Origin: Saprospiraceae bacterium
GTDB taxonomy: Bacteria > Bacteroidota > Bacteroidia > Chitinophagales > Saprospiraceae
DNA: 52,065 bases
Assembly: GCA_020627705.1 (NCBI GenBank)
Contig: JAHDGJ010000010.1
Coordinates: forward strand, 99,569 to 151,633
Direction of reading: 5' to 3'
The notes below the pieces were generated by a model. It was given only the letters and a program-made list of their open reading frames with translations. It had not been told where the DNA came from and ran no database searches. Numbering within the stretch: the stretch's first letter is position 1; the number at the start of each line of letters is the position of its first letter. A program made the translations under genes and the position numbers. Below are positions 28,522 through 36,695 of the stretch, piece by piece.

Positions 28522-29103
28522 TTAGACCCATCGTACTTTTTGGTCCAAGGGTTTCCTTTCTCTAGGAGCTAATACAATGTCATCCTTAGGATGCGCTATA
28601 TAAAAGAAGCCTAAAGATTTCTGGGTTTCGTTTAAGCCTAAATACTCTTCCATTTCTGTGCGAAATGAAGGGGTGCTCCAATAGCCTACCAAATCGTTTG
28701 CTTGACAACCTAAATAGATATTTTGAACGGCCATTGCCACTGCTGCTATTTCTTCCCATTCCGGGATAAGCTCCTCATGTCGATCCAATACAACAGCTAT
28801 GATAGCTCCAGCTTTTAGGGGATTTTTTTCTATTTTTTTCATTTTCCTTTCGTTCCATTTGTCTTGAGAAAAATACCTTTTATAAGCCTTCATCATTTCT
28901 GCTGAAAACTCCTTTAATCTTGACTTCTGGAAGACAATAAAACGCCAAGGTTCCGTTTTTTTATGGGTTGGAGCCCATCGGGCATTTTCTAAAATATCTT
29001 CTAATATATTTTTGTCGATTACTTTATCCGAATAATCATTGGGATAGGTAGACCTTCGTTGCCGAAGGAGGTCGTTCACTTCTTTATTGGATATTTTAGG
29101 CAT
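28522..29103 (-). CDS. Nitroreductase family protein (FMN oxidoreductase)
   Basis: This 193-residue flavoprotein shows the nitroreductase fold. RRSTYP near the N-terminus binds FMN phosphate, ARWAPTHKKTEPWRFIVF is the conserved second segment, and AAVAMAVQNIYLGCQANDLVGYW is the dimer helix that contacts the flavin. It would reduce nitro compounds, quinones or similar acceptors with NAD(P)H; the real substrate is unknown. It is transcribed divergently from the DtxR-type regulator with 62 bp between the starts. That gap contains a palindrome that may let the regulator control it too. Confidence 0.88.
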   Translation of the reverse strand: MPKISNKEVNDLLRQRRSTYPNDYSDKVIDKNILEDILENARWAPTHKKTEPWRFIVFQKSRLKEFSAEMMKAYKRYFSQDKWNERKMKKIEKNPLKAGAIIAVVLDRHEELIPEWEEIAAVAMAVQNIYLGCQANDLVGYWSTPSFRTEMEEYLGLNETQKSLGFFYIAHPKDDIVLAPRERKPLDQKVRWV

Positions 29104-29117
29104 AATGTATATATATT

Positions 29118-29133
29118 TTTAGAGTCCTCTAAA
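29118..29133. promoter_or_regulatory. Palindromic operator candidate for the DtxR/TroR-type regulator
   Basis: TTTAGAG-TC-CTCTAAA is a perfect dyad of two 7-base arms. It lies 15 bp from the nitroreductase ATG and 33 bp before the regulator ATG. Its TTTAG ... CTAAA ends resemble the half-sites of DtxR/MntR-family operators. Binding is an inference from position and symmetry. Confidence 0.5.
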
Positions 29134-29165
29134 TATTAATATCTTTAAACAAAATTAGTTCGCTA

Positions 29166-29825
29166 ATGATCACTAAAACTGAAGAAAATTATTTAAAAGC
29201 TGTATACAAACTCTCAGAAAAAGAGAACAAATCTGTAGGTACAAATGCTATTTCGAAAGAAATGAATACGACGGCAGCATCAGTCACAGACATGATTAAA
29301 AAATTGTCGGAAAAAAAATTGGTGAACTATGAGAAATACAGGGGTGTAGGGTTAACCCTAGAGGGGAACAGACATGCTACGCAGCTTATACGTAGGCACA
29401 GACTTTGGGAAGTATTTTTAGTTGATAAATTAAACTTTAGCTGGGACCAAGTACATGATATCGCAGAAGAATTAGAACACATCGAATCCAAACAACTTAT
29501 AGAAAGACTGGATTCATATTTGGGCAATCCTAGATTTGATCCCCATGGTGATCCAATTCCAAATTCTGAAGGCAAATTTATGCTCCGACATCAAACGCCC
29601 TTATCAGAAATGCCGGTGAACCAAAGTTGTATTTTACTAGGGGTACGCGAACACAACACGCCATTTTTAGAATACTTAAATTCTCTCCAAATAAAGTTGG
29701 GTACAGAGATTAGAATTCTAGATAAAATCCAATTTGATCATTCACTCAAAATTGAGATTAACCAATCCGAAACGACTATAATATCTGCTAAAGTAGGTCA
29801 GGATCTCTTTGTAAAACTTAAATAA
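29166..29825 (+). CDS. DtxR/MntR-family metal-dependent repressor
   Basis: This 219-residue regulator has an N-terminal winged helix (residues 1-65, NAISKEMNTTAASVTDMIKKL), a dimer and metal-binding domain containing RRHRLWEVFLVDKL, DIAEELEHIES and FDPHGDPIP, and a C-terminal SH3/FeoA-like domain (about 150-219). These are the metal-ligand segments of the TroR/MntR/IdeR family, in which Mn2+ or Fe2+ binding drives DNA binding. Its stop overlaps the next start (TAATG), so it heads the metal transport operon and probably represses it and itself through the palindrome at 29118-29133. The metal is not certain; the TroA-like neighbour favours Mn or Zn. Confidence 0.92.
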   Translation: MITKTEENYLKAVYKLSEKENKSVGTNAISKEMNTTAASVTDMIKKLSEKKLVNYEKYRGVGLTLEGNRHATQLIRRHRLWEVFLVDKLNFSWDQVHDIAEELEHIESKQLIERLDSYLGNPRFDPHGDPIPNSEGKFMLRHQTPLSEMPVNQSCILLGVREHNTPFLEYLNSLQIKLGTEIRILDKIQFDHSLKIEINQSETTIISAKVGQDLFVKLK

Positions 29826-30823
29826 TGAAACAACCCTTTGTATTATATTTTTTAGTTCTAATTTTCTCTCAATCTATCTCCGCACAGAAAAAAATAGTGG
29901 CTTCTGCTTCAATTTTTCAGGACATGGCGCAACAAATAGTAGGAGATGTTTTTGAAGTAGAAAGCATCGTACCCATAGGTGGAGATCCGCATTTGCACGA
30001 ACCCACGCCAAGAGATGCACAATTGGTTACTCAAGCAGACTTGATCATTATTAATGGTCTTACGTTTGAAGGTTGGATTAATGAGTTGATACAAAATAGT
30101 GGAAGTAAAGCAGCAATTGCACTTATTACCGAAGGTGTTAATCCATTGAGCAGCACCGAATATGCAAACTCGAGTGATCCGCACGCTTGGATGGATGTTT
30201 CCAATGGCCTAAAATACATTGAAAATATTTGGAAGGCCCTTATAGAACTTAGCCCAGAACATGCCACTACTTTTACGACCAACTATAAGAGCTACAAACA
30301 GAAATTAGAAGATCTAGATCAATACATTACGGACCAGATACGTAAAGTGCCTTTAAATCAAAGAGTTTTAATCACCTCTCATGATGCCTTTGCTTACTAT
30401 GGCCAACGGTATGGTATAAGAGTGGAAGCATTGGTAGGTATATCTACTGAAGCTCAAGCCAAAACGAATGACATGATTCGAGTTAACAAGGTCATTAAAG
30501 AAAATAAAATCCCGGCCATCTTTGTGGAAAGTACCATTGATCCAAAGCTCATTAAGCAAATAGCAAAAGACAACAACGTCACTATCGGTGGTGAACTTTT
30601 CGCTGATTCCATTGGCGATGAAAATTCTGAAGCACATGGCTATTGGGAAATGCTCAAACACAATACTGACACTATAGTCAAAGCCCTTATGAATGAAAAT
30701 CCTCAAGATTCGTCGGCTTCACATACTCATGAAAATGAACAGTCTAGTTTATGGTTGTACTTATTGGCTGGAATTCTTTTGTTGGGTGGACTACTCTTGG
30801 CAATATTCAAAATAAATAAATGA
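29825..30823 (+). CDS. TroA/ZnuA-like metal-binding protein with C-terminal membrane helix
   Basis: This cluster A-I solute-binding protein has 332 residues and a signal peptide (ends SISAQ). Likely metal ligands are His56 or His58 (GGDPHLHEP), His120 (SDPHAWMD), His186 (ITSHDAFAYYG) and Asp261 (ELFADSIG). This His-His-His-Asp set resembles TroA/ZnuA more than the His-His-Glu-Asp set of PsaA. Unusually, after an HTHENE segment, residues about 306-328 (SLWLYLLAGILLLGGLLLAIF) form a membrane helix followed by KINK. The protein is therefore probably anchored in the inner membrane by its C-terminus, not freely periplasmic. It overlaps the regulator gene and, by 4 bp (ATGA), the ATPase gene. Confidence 0.92.
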   Translation: MKQPFVLYFLVLIFSQSISAQKKIVASASIFQDMAQQIVGDVFEVESIVPIGGDPHLHEPTPRDAQLVTQADLIIINGLTFEGWINELIQNSGSKAAIALITEGVNPLSSTEYANSSDPHAWMDVSNGLKYIENIWKALIELSPEHATTFTTNYKSYKQKLEDLDQYITDQIRKVPLNQRVLITSHDAFAYYGQRYGIRVEALVGISTEAQAKTNDMIRVNKVIKENKIPAIFVESTIDPKLIKQIAKDNNVTIGGELFADSIGDENSEAHGYWEMLKHNTDTIVKALMNENPQDSSASHTHENEQSSLWLYLLAGILLLGGLLLAIFKINK

Positions 30824-31566
30824 ATCTTCCTACAGTTCAAGTCAAAGGGCTATCGGTTTCTTATGGTCAAAAAAGAGTATTAAGCAATATACATCTTCAA
30901 CTAAATGCCGGAAACATATATGGTGTAGTAGGACCTAACGGCGCTGGTAAATCAACGCTGTTCAAATCCATACTTGGTCTTATAGAACCTAACTCTGGAT
31001 CGATCAAAATTTTTGAAAAAGAAATTGATGATGTTCGTAAAAGAGTCGCCTACGTACCACAAAAAGACGAAGTGGATTGGAGTTTTCCAGCAACGGTGAT
31101 GGACATTGTGCTTCAAGGCAGATACCCGCATAAAAAACTATTTCAGCGCATCGATGATCATGATAGGAAGATCGCTCGTAATGCACTTAAGGATTTGGAA
31201 ATTGAAGAATTAGCCGATCGCCAAATCGGAAGGCTATCTGGTGGTCAGCAGCAAAGGGTATTCATAGCTAGAGCGCTTGCCCAAGAAGCCGAATTGTTTT
31301 TTCTTGACGAACCTTTTGTAGGCGTAGACATGATGACCGAACAAAGAATTATAAATATTCTCAAAAAACTATCAAATGAAAACAAGACTCTTTTGGTAGT
31401 GCATCATGATCTTTCTACAGTAAGCGAATACTTTAATCAAGTTATTTTACTTAATCAAAGACTCATTGCTTATGGCGATACAAAAACCATCTTTACCCAA
31501 GAAAACATATCTGCTTGTTATGGCCCGCAGCTTACTATTCTACATAAAACAGGAATGATCACATGA
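30820..31566 (+). CDS. Metal ABC transporter ATPase, TroB/ZnuC-like
   Basis: This is a 248-residue ABC ATPase with Walker A GPNGAGKST, Q-loop YVPQKDEVDW, signature LSGGQQQRV and Walker B LFFLDEPFVGVD. The Q-loop region and TVMDIVLQGRYP are typical of the Mn/Zn/Fe chelate importers (TroB/MntB/ZnuC group). It would energise uptake of the metal captured by the preceding binding protein. No permease gene follows: the next frame, overlapping by ATGA, is an acetyltransferase. The transmembrane partner must be encoded elsewhere or be absent. Confidence 0.93.
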   Translation: MNLPTVQVKGLSVSYGQKRVLSNIHLQLNAGNIYGVVGPNGAGKSTLFKSILGLIEPNSGSIKIFEKEIDDVRKRVAYVPQKDEVDWSFPATVMDIVLQGRYPHKKLFQRIDDHDRKIARNALKDLEIEELADRQIGRLSGGQQQRVFIARALAQEAELFFLDEPFVGVDMMTEQRIINILKKLSNENKTLLVVHHDLSTVSEYFNQVILLNQRLIAYGDTKTIFTQENISACYGPQLTILHKTGMIT

Positions 31567-32075
31567 TTCATATTATAGAAACCGAAAGGCTTCAATTAAT
31601 CCCTACTGAATACAAACATGCTCCTTTTATAATTGAACTCTTAAATTCTAAGGAATGGATAGAAAATATCGGTGATCGCAATGTGAGAACTATCGAAGAG
31701 GCTAAAAAATATATTGATACTGTAAGAAAAGAACTTGATCCCAAAACGGAATACGGGCAAAGATGCATCTTGCTTAAATCAACCAATGAAGTAATTGGAA
31801 CGGTGGGTATTTATCAAAGAAAAGGAATGAATTATCCCGATGTCGGTTTTGCCCTATTGTCAGATTATTTTAGAAAAGGCTATGCTTTTGAGGCCACTTA
31901 CGCCTTGCTAAAACGAATAAAAAAACTTGGTCAAACGAAAAGGGTTGAAGCCATTGCTCTTCCTCAAAATGTTCCTTCTACGAGTTTATTAAAGAAGTTA
32001 GGTCTCAAGTACCAAAAAGAAATCAAACTTCCAAACGACGACGAAATACTTGCTTTATATGCAATCGAATTCTAA
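31563..32075 (+). CDS. GNAT family N-acetyltransferase (RimJ/RimL-like)
   Basis: The 170-residue product opens IIETERLQLIPTEY, the usual start of RimJ/RimL-type acetyltransferases. It contains DVGFALLSDYFRKGYAFEATYALL (the acetyl-CoA motif, with R-K-G-Y-A) and VPSTSLLKKLGLKY (motif B). It probably transfers an acetyl group from acetyl-CoA to an amine, perhaps a protein N-terminus; the substrate is unknown. It overlaps the ATPase gene by 4 bp and occupies the slot where a permease gene would be expected. Its stop directly abuts the stop of the convergent DinB-like gene. Confidence 0.88.
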   Translation: MIHIIETERLQLIPTEYKHAPFIIELLNSKEWIENIGDRNVRTIEEAKKYIDTVRKELDPKTEYGQRCILLKSTNEVIGTVGIYQRKGMNYPDVGFALLSDYFRKGYAFEATYALLKRIKKLGQTKRVEAIALPQNVPSTSLLKKLGLKYQKEIKLPNDDEILALYAIEF

Positions 32076-32699
32076 CTAGTTGTCTTTATTCTTTCCGATG
32101 AATACATTAACCATTGGATCCATTGGATTTCCAGCCGACCTTCGATAAGAAACTATTTGACCCGTATGATAAAGTGCATCAGCAATAGGGCCATTAATTA
32201 GATTCCAAAAAGGAAAGGCATTTTGTTTTCCTGACCGCTCAAAAACCACTTTCAGATCCGAAACATCGACCCCGCCATTTTTTAAAGCATCGCTAGCTTC
32301 CTTGAGTAAGGAAAGAGCAGCCAATCTTCGTTCTTCAAATCCCCAGGCCTCTGGAATATTTAGTGGCCGAAGATTTACTTCGCCTAAGCAAGTATTTCTT
32401 ATCGTAGATGATAAGCCATACATATGGTCCATGGTTTCTTCAATAGACTTTGTTTGATCGCCTTCAGGTCTATAGGCAATATCCTTTGCACTTAAACCCT
32501 CTGTGGCCCAAAAAAATCGATAAATCAATCCATCGATCATTCGCGCTACCGAAGTATTGGCAGAATATTCGTCTTCGTAAACCGGTATTTGTTTAAATTC
32601 CTCGAGTTTATACATCGTTTGCTCGTTTTGACCAAACACTGTAAATGCAATAGATACAGTTAACCATGTGGCGATTATTTTAATCATTTTTGAATTCAT
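32076..32699 (-). CDS. Exported DinB-like metalloprotein
   Basis: This 207-residue protein has a signal peptide (ends VFGQ; ATG 32687 is an alternative start). The mature part is a four-helix protein: ARMIDGLIYRFFWATEGL, SIEETMDHMYGLSSTI and ADALYHTGQIVSYRRSAGNP. The His in DHM and the His in YHTGQI match the metal-binding positions of the DinB/YfiT-like bundle, and HTGQIVSYRR is a strong DinB hallmark. The family includes thiol transferases and enzymes of unknown role. Export is less common for DinB proteins but occurs in Bacteroidota. It overlaps the upstream pyrophosphatase gene by 20 bp. Confidence 0.82.
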   Translation of the reverse strand: MNSKMIKIIATWLTVSIAFTVFGQNEQTMYKLEEFKQIPVYEDEYSANTSVARMIDGLIYRFFWATEGLSAKDIAYRPEGDQTKSIEETMDHMYGLSSTIRNTCLGEVNLRPLNIPEAWGFEERRLAALSLLKEASDALKNGGVDVSDLKVVFERSGKQNAFPFWNLINGPIADALYHTGQIVSYRRSAGNPMDPMVNVFIGKNKDN

Positions 32700-33318
32700 C
32701 GTTATAAGCCCTATGGGCTTTTGTTATTAATTGCATTGCGCTTTGCTCATCTTCAATCCCTTCAAATTTCATCTTACCCTCCCCTTTGTAATTTGAAAAC
32801 CAGGTCGTCAAAATATTCAAAATAGATTCATAACTTGATTTCATAGATGAAAGACTTTGAGCCTCCAAACCATCAAAAGTAGTAGAAAGAGAAAGAATCT
32901 TATCGTCTTGCTCTCCCCTATCTTTAAATTTCAACACACCTAATACTCTAGCGGGCACAATTTGGCCTTGTGGTACTGCATCCCCTATAACCAAAATGTC
33001 TAAAGGATCACCGTCACCACCTAGCTCTTTTGGCAAATAGGTTTGTGGTATCATTCCATAGTTAATTGGATAAGGCAGATAGTTTACGCGCCGATTTGAT
33101 CCATTTATAATTTCAATATCCATGGCGCCTTTTTCCTTATTGTATTCCCATTTTTCTGAAGTGCCCATCGGTATTTCTACAAGTGCAGAAACCGTATTAT
33201 CTCCCAAAAAACATGAAACAGAATGGAACAAATTATCGGATTGATCCTTAGGTCGTTTTTGACAGGCCGAAAAGAAAAATACAAAGAGAAATATTATTGC
33301 TGACGCCTTCCTTTCCAT
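32680..33318 (-). CDS. Lipoprotein inorganic pyrophosphatase (family I)
   Basis: The enzyme hydrolyses PPi to phosphate. The catalytic domain aligns by eye with E. coli Ppa: VEIPMGTSEKWEY (Glu48, Lys56), NYG, the signature DGDPLD (102-107), VLKFKD ... QDDKI and NYKGEGK, so the metal and phosphate ligands appear intact. The protein starts with a lipoprotein signal (AIIFLFVFFFSACQKRP, Cys19), which would place the enzyme outside the cytosol. Family I enzymes are normally soluble and cytosolic. It overlaps the GT2 gene upstream by 25 bp and the DinB-like gene downstream by 20 bp. Export is read from the sequence and is not proven. Confidence 0.9.
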   Translation of the reverse strand: MERKASAIIFLFVFFFSACQKRPKDQSDNLFHSVSCFLGDNTVSALVEIPMGTSEKWEYNKEKGAMDIEIINGSNRRVNYLPYPINYGMIPQTYLPKELGGDGDPLDILVIGDAVPQGQIVPARVLGVLKFKDRGEQDDKILSLSTTFDGLEAQSLSSMKSSYESILNILTTWFSNYKGEGKMKFEGIEDEQSAMQLITKAHRAYNDEFKND

Positions 33319-34415
33319 GAATAGTTTTTAGCAAACAATGCAACACATCCTGAGAATATAATATTGACTACCGCCCACAAAGAAGCCCTAAAAAAATATT
33401 TCATCGCTTCTTCGGTTTTAAAATAAGTACTCAAGTTTGAAAGTAATAAATAGTCCATGATAACCTTGATCATCAATTGAATCAAACCAATAAAAAACAA
33501 TCCACCAACGAAAAAAGGTCCAACGACTAAATTGACCACCAACATAACATTAAACAGGAAAACAAACCCCAAGACAAATTGAAGGCCCCGATCTGTATAA
33601 GCACCAGATTTGGTCGCCCATCTTTTTCTTTGACTAAAAAAGTCTTTTACCTTTTCTACCCCTAAGGTTTCGACAATGGCAGTTCTTGACTTCACGAATG
33701 AAACTTTATCGGGAAGTTCTTTCGCCATTTTTTGAATTAAAAAAACATCATCACCGGAGGCATATTTTTCATTTCCTTTATATCCATTGAGATTTAAGAA
33801 AGCCTTTTTTCGAAATCCCAAATTTGCACCGTTGGCCAAATAAAAAGATGAAGTATTTATACCATAAGCCGTAATAGCCATCATTGCGCTCAAATCCAAA
33901 ATTTGGAAGGCACCCAAAGCCGACTGCATTTCTTTAAGACGAAGCGGACCCGTTACAAAATGTTTTCCATGTAAGGCCGCAATCATCGATACTATCCAGT
34001 TTTTGCCCACAATACAATCAGCATCAGTACATAGGATGATTTCTCCTTGAGCCAACTCAATACCATGAGACAGGGCAGACTTTTTACCCATTTTATCCGC
34101 TGGCAAATTGGCGACTTTCACTCGAGCATCATTTATGTTTTGAAGTACTTCTAGTGTGTTATCCGTCGAATGATCATTGACCACAATGACTTCAAATTTT
34201 CCCTGATAATCGTTTTGTAAAATCGAGTGGATACAAGTTGATATGTTTCTTTCTTCGTTTCGAGCAGCTATCACTACACTAACTCTTTCTTCTGAAGCAG
34301 TCTTACTAACTTCTAGCTCAGGTGTTTTTTCCCAGAGTGAAAATATATTGTACAAGAAAAAAAGGTAAGCTATAGACAAGCAGAAAACAACAAAGAAATA
34401 AATGCTTACCCACAT
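33294..34415 (-). CDS. Membrane glycosyltransferase, family 2
   Basis: The protein has 373 residues: an N-terminal membrane helix (about 3-24), a cytosolic GT-A domain with ARNEERNIST, VVNDHSTDNT (75-84), the DXD-like TDAD (130-133), GDD (221-223) and QRKRW (262-266), then three membrane helices at the C-terminus. The Q-x-x-R-W motif marks processive or polyprenyl-linked GT2 enzymes. It would add sugars to a lipid or growing polysaccharide at the inner membrane; donor and acceptor are unknown. It starts one base after the stop of the upstream membrane protein gene and overlaps the downstream pyrophosphatase gene by 25 bp. Confidence 0.9.
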   Translation of the reverse strand: MWVSIYFFVVFCLSIAYLFFLYNIFSLWEKTPELEVSKTASEERVSVVIAARNEERNISTCIHSILQNDYQGKFEVIVVNDHSTDNTLEVLQNINDARVKVANLPADKMGKKSALSHGIELAQGEIILCTDADCIVGKNWIVSMIAALHGKHFVTGPLRLKEMQSALGAFQILDLSAMMAITAYGINTSSFYLANGANLGFRKKAFLNLNGYKGNEKYASGDDVFLIQKMAKELPDKVSFVKSRTAIVETLGVEKVKDFFSQRKRWATKSGAYTDRGLQFVLGFVFLFNVMLVVNLVVGPFFVGGLFFIGLIQLMIKVIMDYLLLSNLSTYFKTEEAMKYFFRASLWAVVNIIFSGCVALFAKNYSWKGRRQQ

Positions 34416-34892
34416 TTATTCAAACAGATCTTCATAGTCATTTTTAGCTCCTTTAGTGCTTTTAACTATTTCTGGTTCTTCTAAAGGTTCCAATTCTAAG
34501 AAATCATCCTCTTCTACTTCTTCGTATTCGGTGTATTTCTCTTGTTTTGTTTGTCCTCCATTTTGGAAGTCCGAGATCTTTTTACTCATGTATGCTCTGA
34601 AGGCCAAGAAAGCCGAAACAAATGGGTAACCAAAAATCGTTAGCACACCTAATCCCACCCCCATCACAGGTCTTTTTTGAATAAGATTAAAAATGTATTT
34701 AAAATAATCCGTGACTACAGTATAGTCTAGAATCAATGCAATCAGAATAAAAGGAATAGTTAGCCAAGATAAAATAGTGAAGATGCCAGTAGCCAACTTA
34801 TACAATAAAAAGAAAAAACCAACAAAAAGAAGCAAAGGTATTACCCCGGATAGAGGTGAGCGGCTTGCAAAATATTTCTCGTTTTTTCCCAT
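34416..34892 (-). CDS. Three-helix membrane protein with acidic tail
   Basis: The product has 158 residues. Helices are visible at about 16-34 (VIPLLLFVGFFFLLYKL), 38-56 (FTILSWLTIPFILIALIL) and 76-98 (VMGVGLGVLTIFGYPFVSAF). The C-terminal 55 residues are highly acidic (YEEVEEDDFLELEPLEEPE) and probably face the cytosol. I do not recognise a family name. Its stop directly abuts the GT2 start and it follows the ABC exporter gene by 36 bp, so it belongs to this cluster. It may be an accessory of the envelope pathway, but that is only positional inference. Confidence 0.65.
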   Translation of the reverse strand: MGKNEKYFASRSPLSGVIPLLLFVGFFFLLYKLATGIFTILSWLTIPFILIALILDYTVVTDYFKYIFNLIQKRPVMGVGLGVLTIFGYPFVSAFLAFRAYMSKKISDFQNGGQTKQEKYTEYEEVEEDDFLELEPLEEPEIVKSTKGAKNDYEDLFE

Positions 34893-34928
34893 GTATAAAC
34901 TTTAACTAAAAATAATTCAATTGTTGAT

Positions 34929-36692
34929 TTATGCGGCAGAATCCTCAAATTGAATCTCATACATCTTTTTATATATACCGTTAGTAATGCTTAAAAGTTC
35001 ATCATGCCTACCGAATTCTTTGATTTGGCCATCCTTTAAAACCATAATATGGTCAGCATTTTTGATGGTCGAAAGACGGTGCGCAATAATAATCGAGGTT
35101 CTTTTCTCCACCAACTTTTCTATAGCATATTGTATCACCGCTTCTGTTTCTGTATCTATCGAGGATGTAGCTTCATCCAAGATTAAAATATCGGGATCAA
35201 ATACAAGCGCTCGAACAAAGGAAATTAGTTGTCTTTGCCCCATTGATAAATTTGAGCCACGTTCTGATATTACAAAATCATATTGGTTAGGCATTTGCTT
35301 TATAAACGAATGAGCGCCAATCAATTTTGCTGCTTCGTAAACTTTTTCTTCTGATATGCTTTCGTCTCGAAGTCGAATGTTGTCCAATACAGTACCAGTA
35401 AAAAGAAAAACATCCTGCAATACCATAGACAATCTTGATCTTAAATAATCCAGTGTGTAGTTTTTAAAATCTTCTCCATCTATATAAACATTCCCAATGT
35501 TTATATCATAAAATCTATTTAAGATATTTATGATGGTTGTTTTACCTGACCCCGTGTTGCCAACAATAGCCAAGGTTTCTCCCTCTCCAAGTTTGAAGTT
35601 GATGTTTCTTAAGACTTGTGTGTTTTGGACATAAGAAAAGCTAACGTTTCTAAATTCGATTTCACCTCTAAGTTTTCCTTTGTCAATAAGCCCTCTGTCT
35701 TCAATTTTAGAATCAAGATCTAGTACATTGAAAATCCGATCTGCAGCGACCAATCCCATTTGTAAGGTGTTTAACTTATCAGCTAACAATCGAACAGGAC
35801 GAAAAACCATATTTAGATAAATAGGAAAGGCAATCAAAGCTCCAAAACTTACCTTATCGTTTAAGTACGCCCCTGCTCCCCACCAAATCAATAAAGCCAT
35901 GGCGCATGCTGAAATAAGTTCGACAACAGGAAAAAATACAGCATAATAAAAGATCGAATCCAGGTTGGCTTGGGTATATTTTCTGTTTATTGCTTTAAAT
36001 TTCTCTTTCTCTTTTTCTTCTGCATTAAATATTTGCACAATACGCATACCTGAGATATGCTCTTGCAAAAAAGCATTCATATTAGATATTTCTGTTCTAA
36101 CTCTTTTGAATGCCGCCTTGACTTTTTCTTTAAAAATATAGGTAGCCCATATCAAAAATGGCAGCATGATTAAGCAGATAAGCGTAAGTCGCCAGCTTGT
36201 AGAAAACATAATACCCAACACCACAAGAACTCCAAAAACATCGGCAATAATCTGTATGAATCCTTGCGAATAAACATCATTTATTCTTTCAACATCATTT
36301 ATTGTTCTCGTCGTTATCGTGCCGATAGGAGTCTTGTTGAAGTAGCTCATTTTTAATCTACTTACATGATCAAATACCTTCACCCTTAAATCTCGAATGA
36401 CGGATTGACCCAATAAGGCAGTGGTATAGATGAAAAAATATCGAAGAATAACGACCAAAATCACGACGCCCATATACAATAAAACGACATTCTTCATACT
36501 CGGCACATCCAAATCCTCGATGTACTCATCAACAATTACCTGAATAAGTTTTGGCCTTAGGGCATTTAATGGGGCGATGATTAGGGCCAATAGGCCGCAC
36601 ATAAAAAAAATGAAACGATAAGGCTTTGCTAAAGAAAGCACCCTCTTTAGTATATCCCAATCAAAACTCTTCTTATTCGATTCCTCCGACAT
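34929..36692 (-). CDS. ABC exporter, MsbA-like (fused permease and ATPase)
   Basis: This is a 587-residue half-transporter: six membrane helices (about 25-320, with TRTINDVERINDVYSQGF in the coupling region) and a C-terminal ATPase with Walker A GNTGSGKTT, signature LSMGQRQL and Walker B LILDEATSSID. It would work as a homodimer exporting a lipid, lipid-linked molecule or drug; the substrate is not identifiable. The signature reads LSMGQ, a common variant in Bacteroidota exporters. It is followed by the membrane protein and GT2 genes. A TATTTTTGC -7 box lies only 4 bp before the ATG. Confidence 0.93.
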   Translation of the reverse strand: MSEESNKKSFDWDILKRVLSLAKPYRFIFFMCGLLALIIAPLNALRPKLIQVIVDEYIEDLDVPSMKNVVLLYMGVVILVVILRYFFIYTTALLGQSVIRDLRVKVFDHVSRLKMSYFNKTPIGTITTRTINDVERINDVYSQGFIQIIADVFGVLVVLGIMFSTSWRLTLICLIMLPFLIWATYIFKEKVKAAFKRVRTEISNMNAFLQEHISGMRIVQIFNAEEKEKEKFKAINRKYTQANLDSIFYYAVFFPVVELISACAMALLIWWGAGAYLNDKVSFGALIAFPIYLNMVFRPVRLLADKLNTLQMGLVAADRIFNVLDLDSKIEDRGLIDKGKLRGEIEFRNVSFSYVQNTQVLRNINFKLGEGETLAIVGNTGSGKTTIINILNRFYDINIGNVYIDGEDFKNYTLDYLRSRLSMVLQDVFLFTGTVLDNIRLRDESISEEKVYEAAKLIGAHSFIKQMPNQYDFVISERGSNLSMGQRQLISFVRALVFDPDILILDEATSSIDTETEAVIQYAIEKLVEKRTSIIIAHRLSTIKNADHIMVLKDGQIKEFGRHDELLSITNGIYKKMYEIQFEDSAA

Positions 36693-36695
36693 AAA

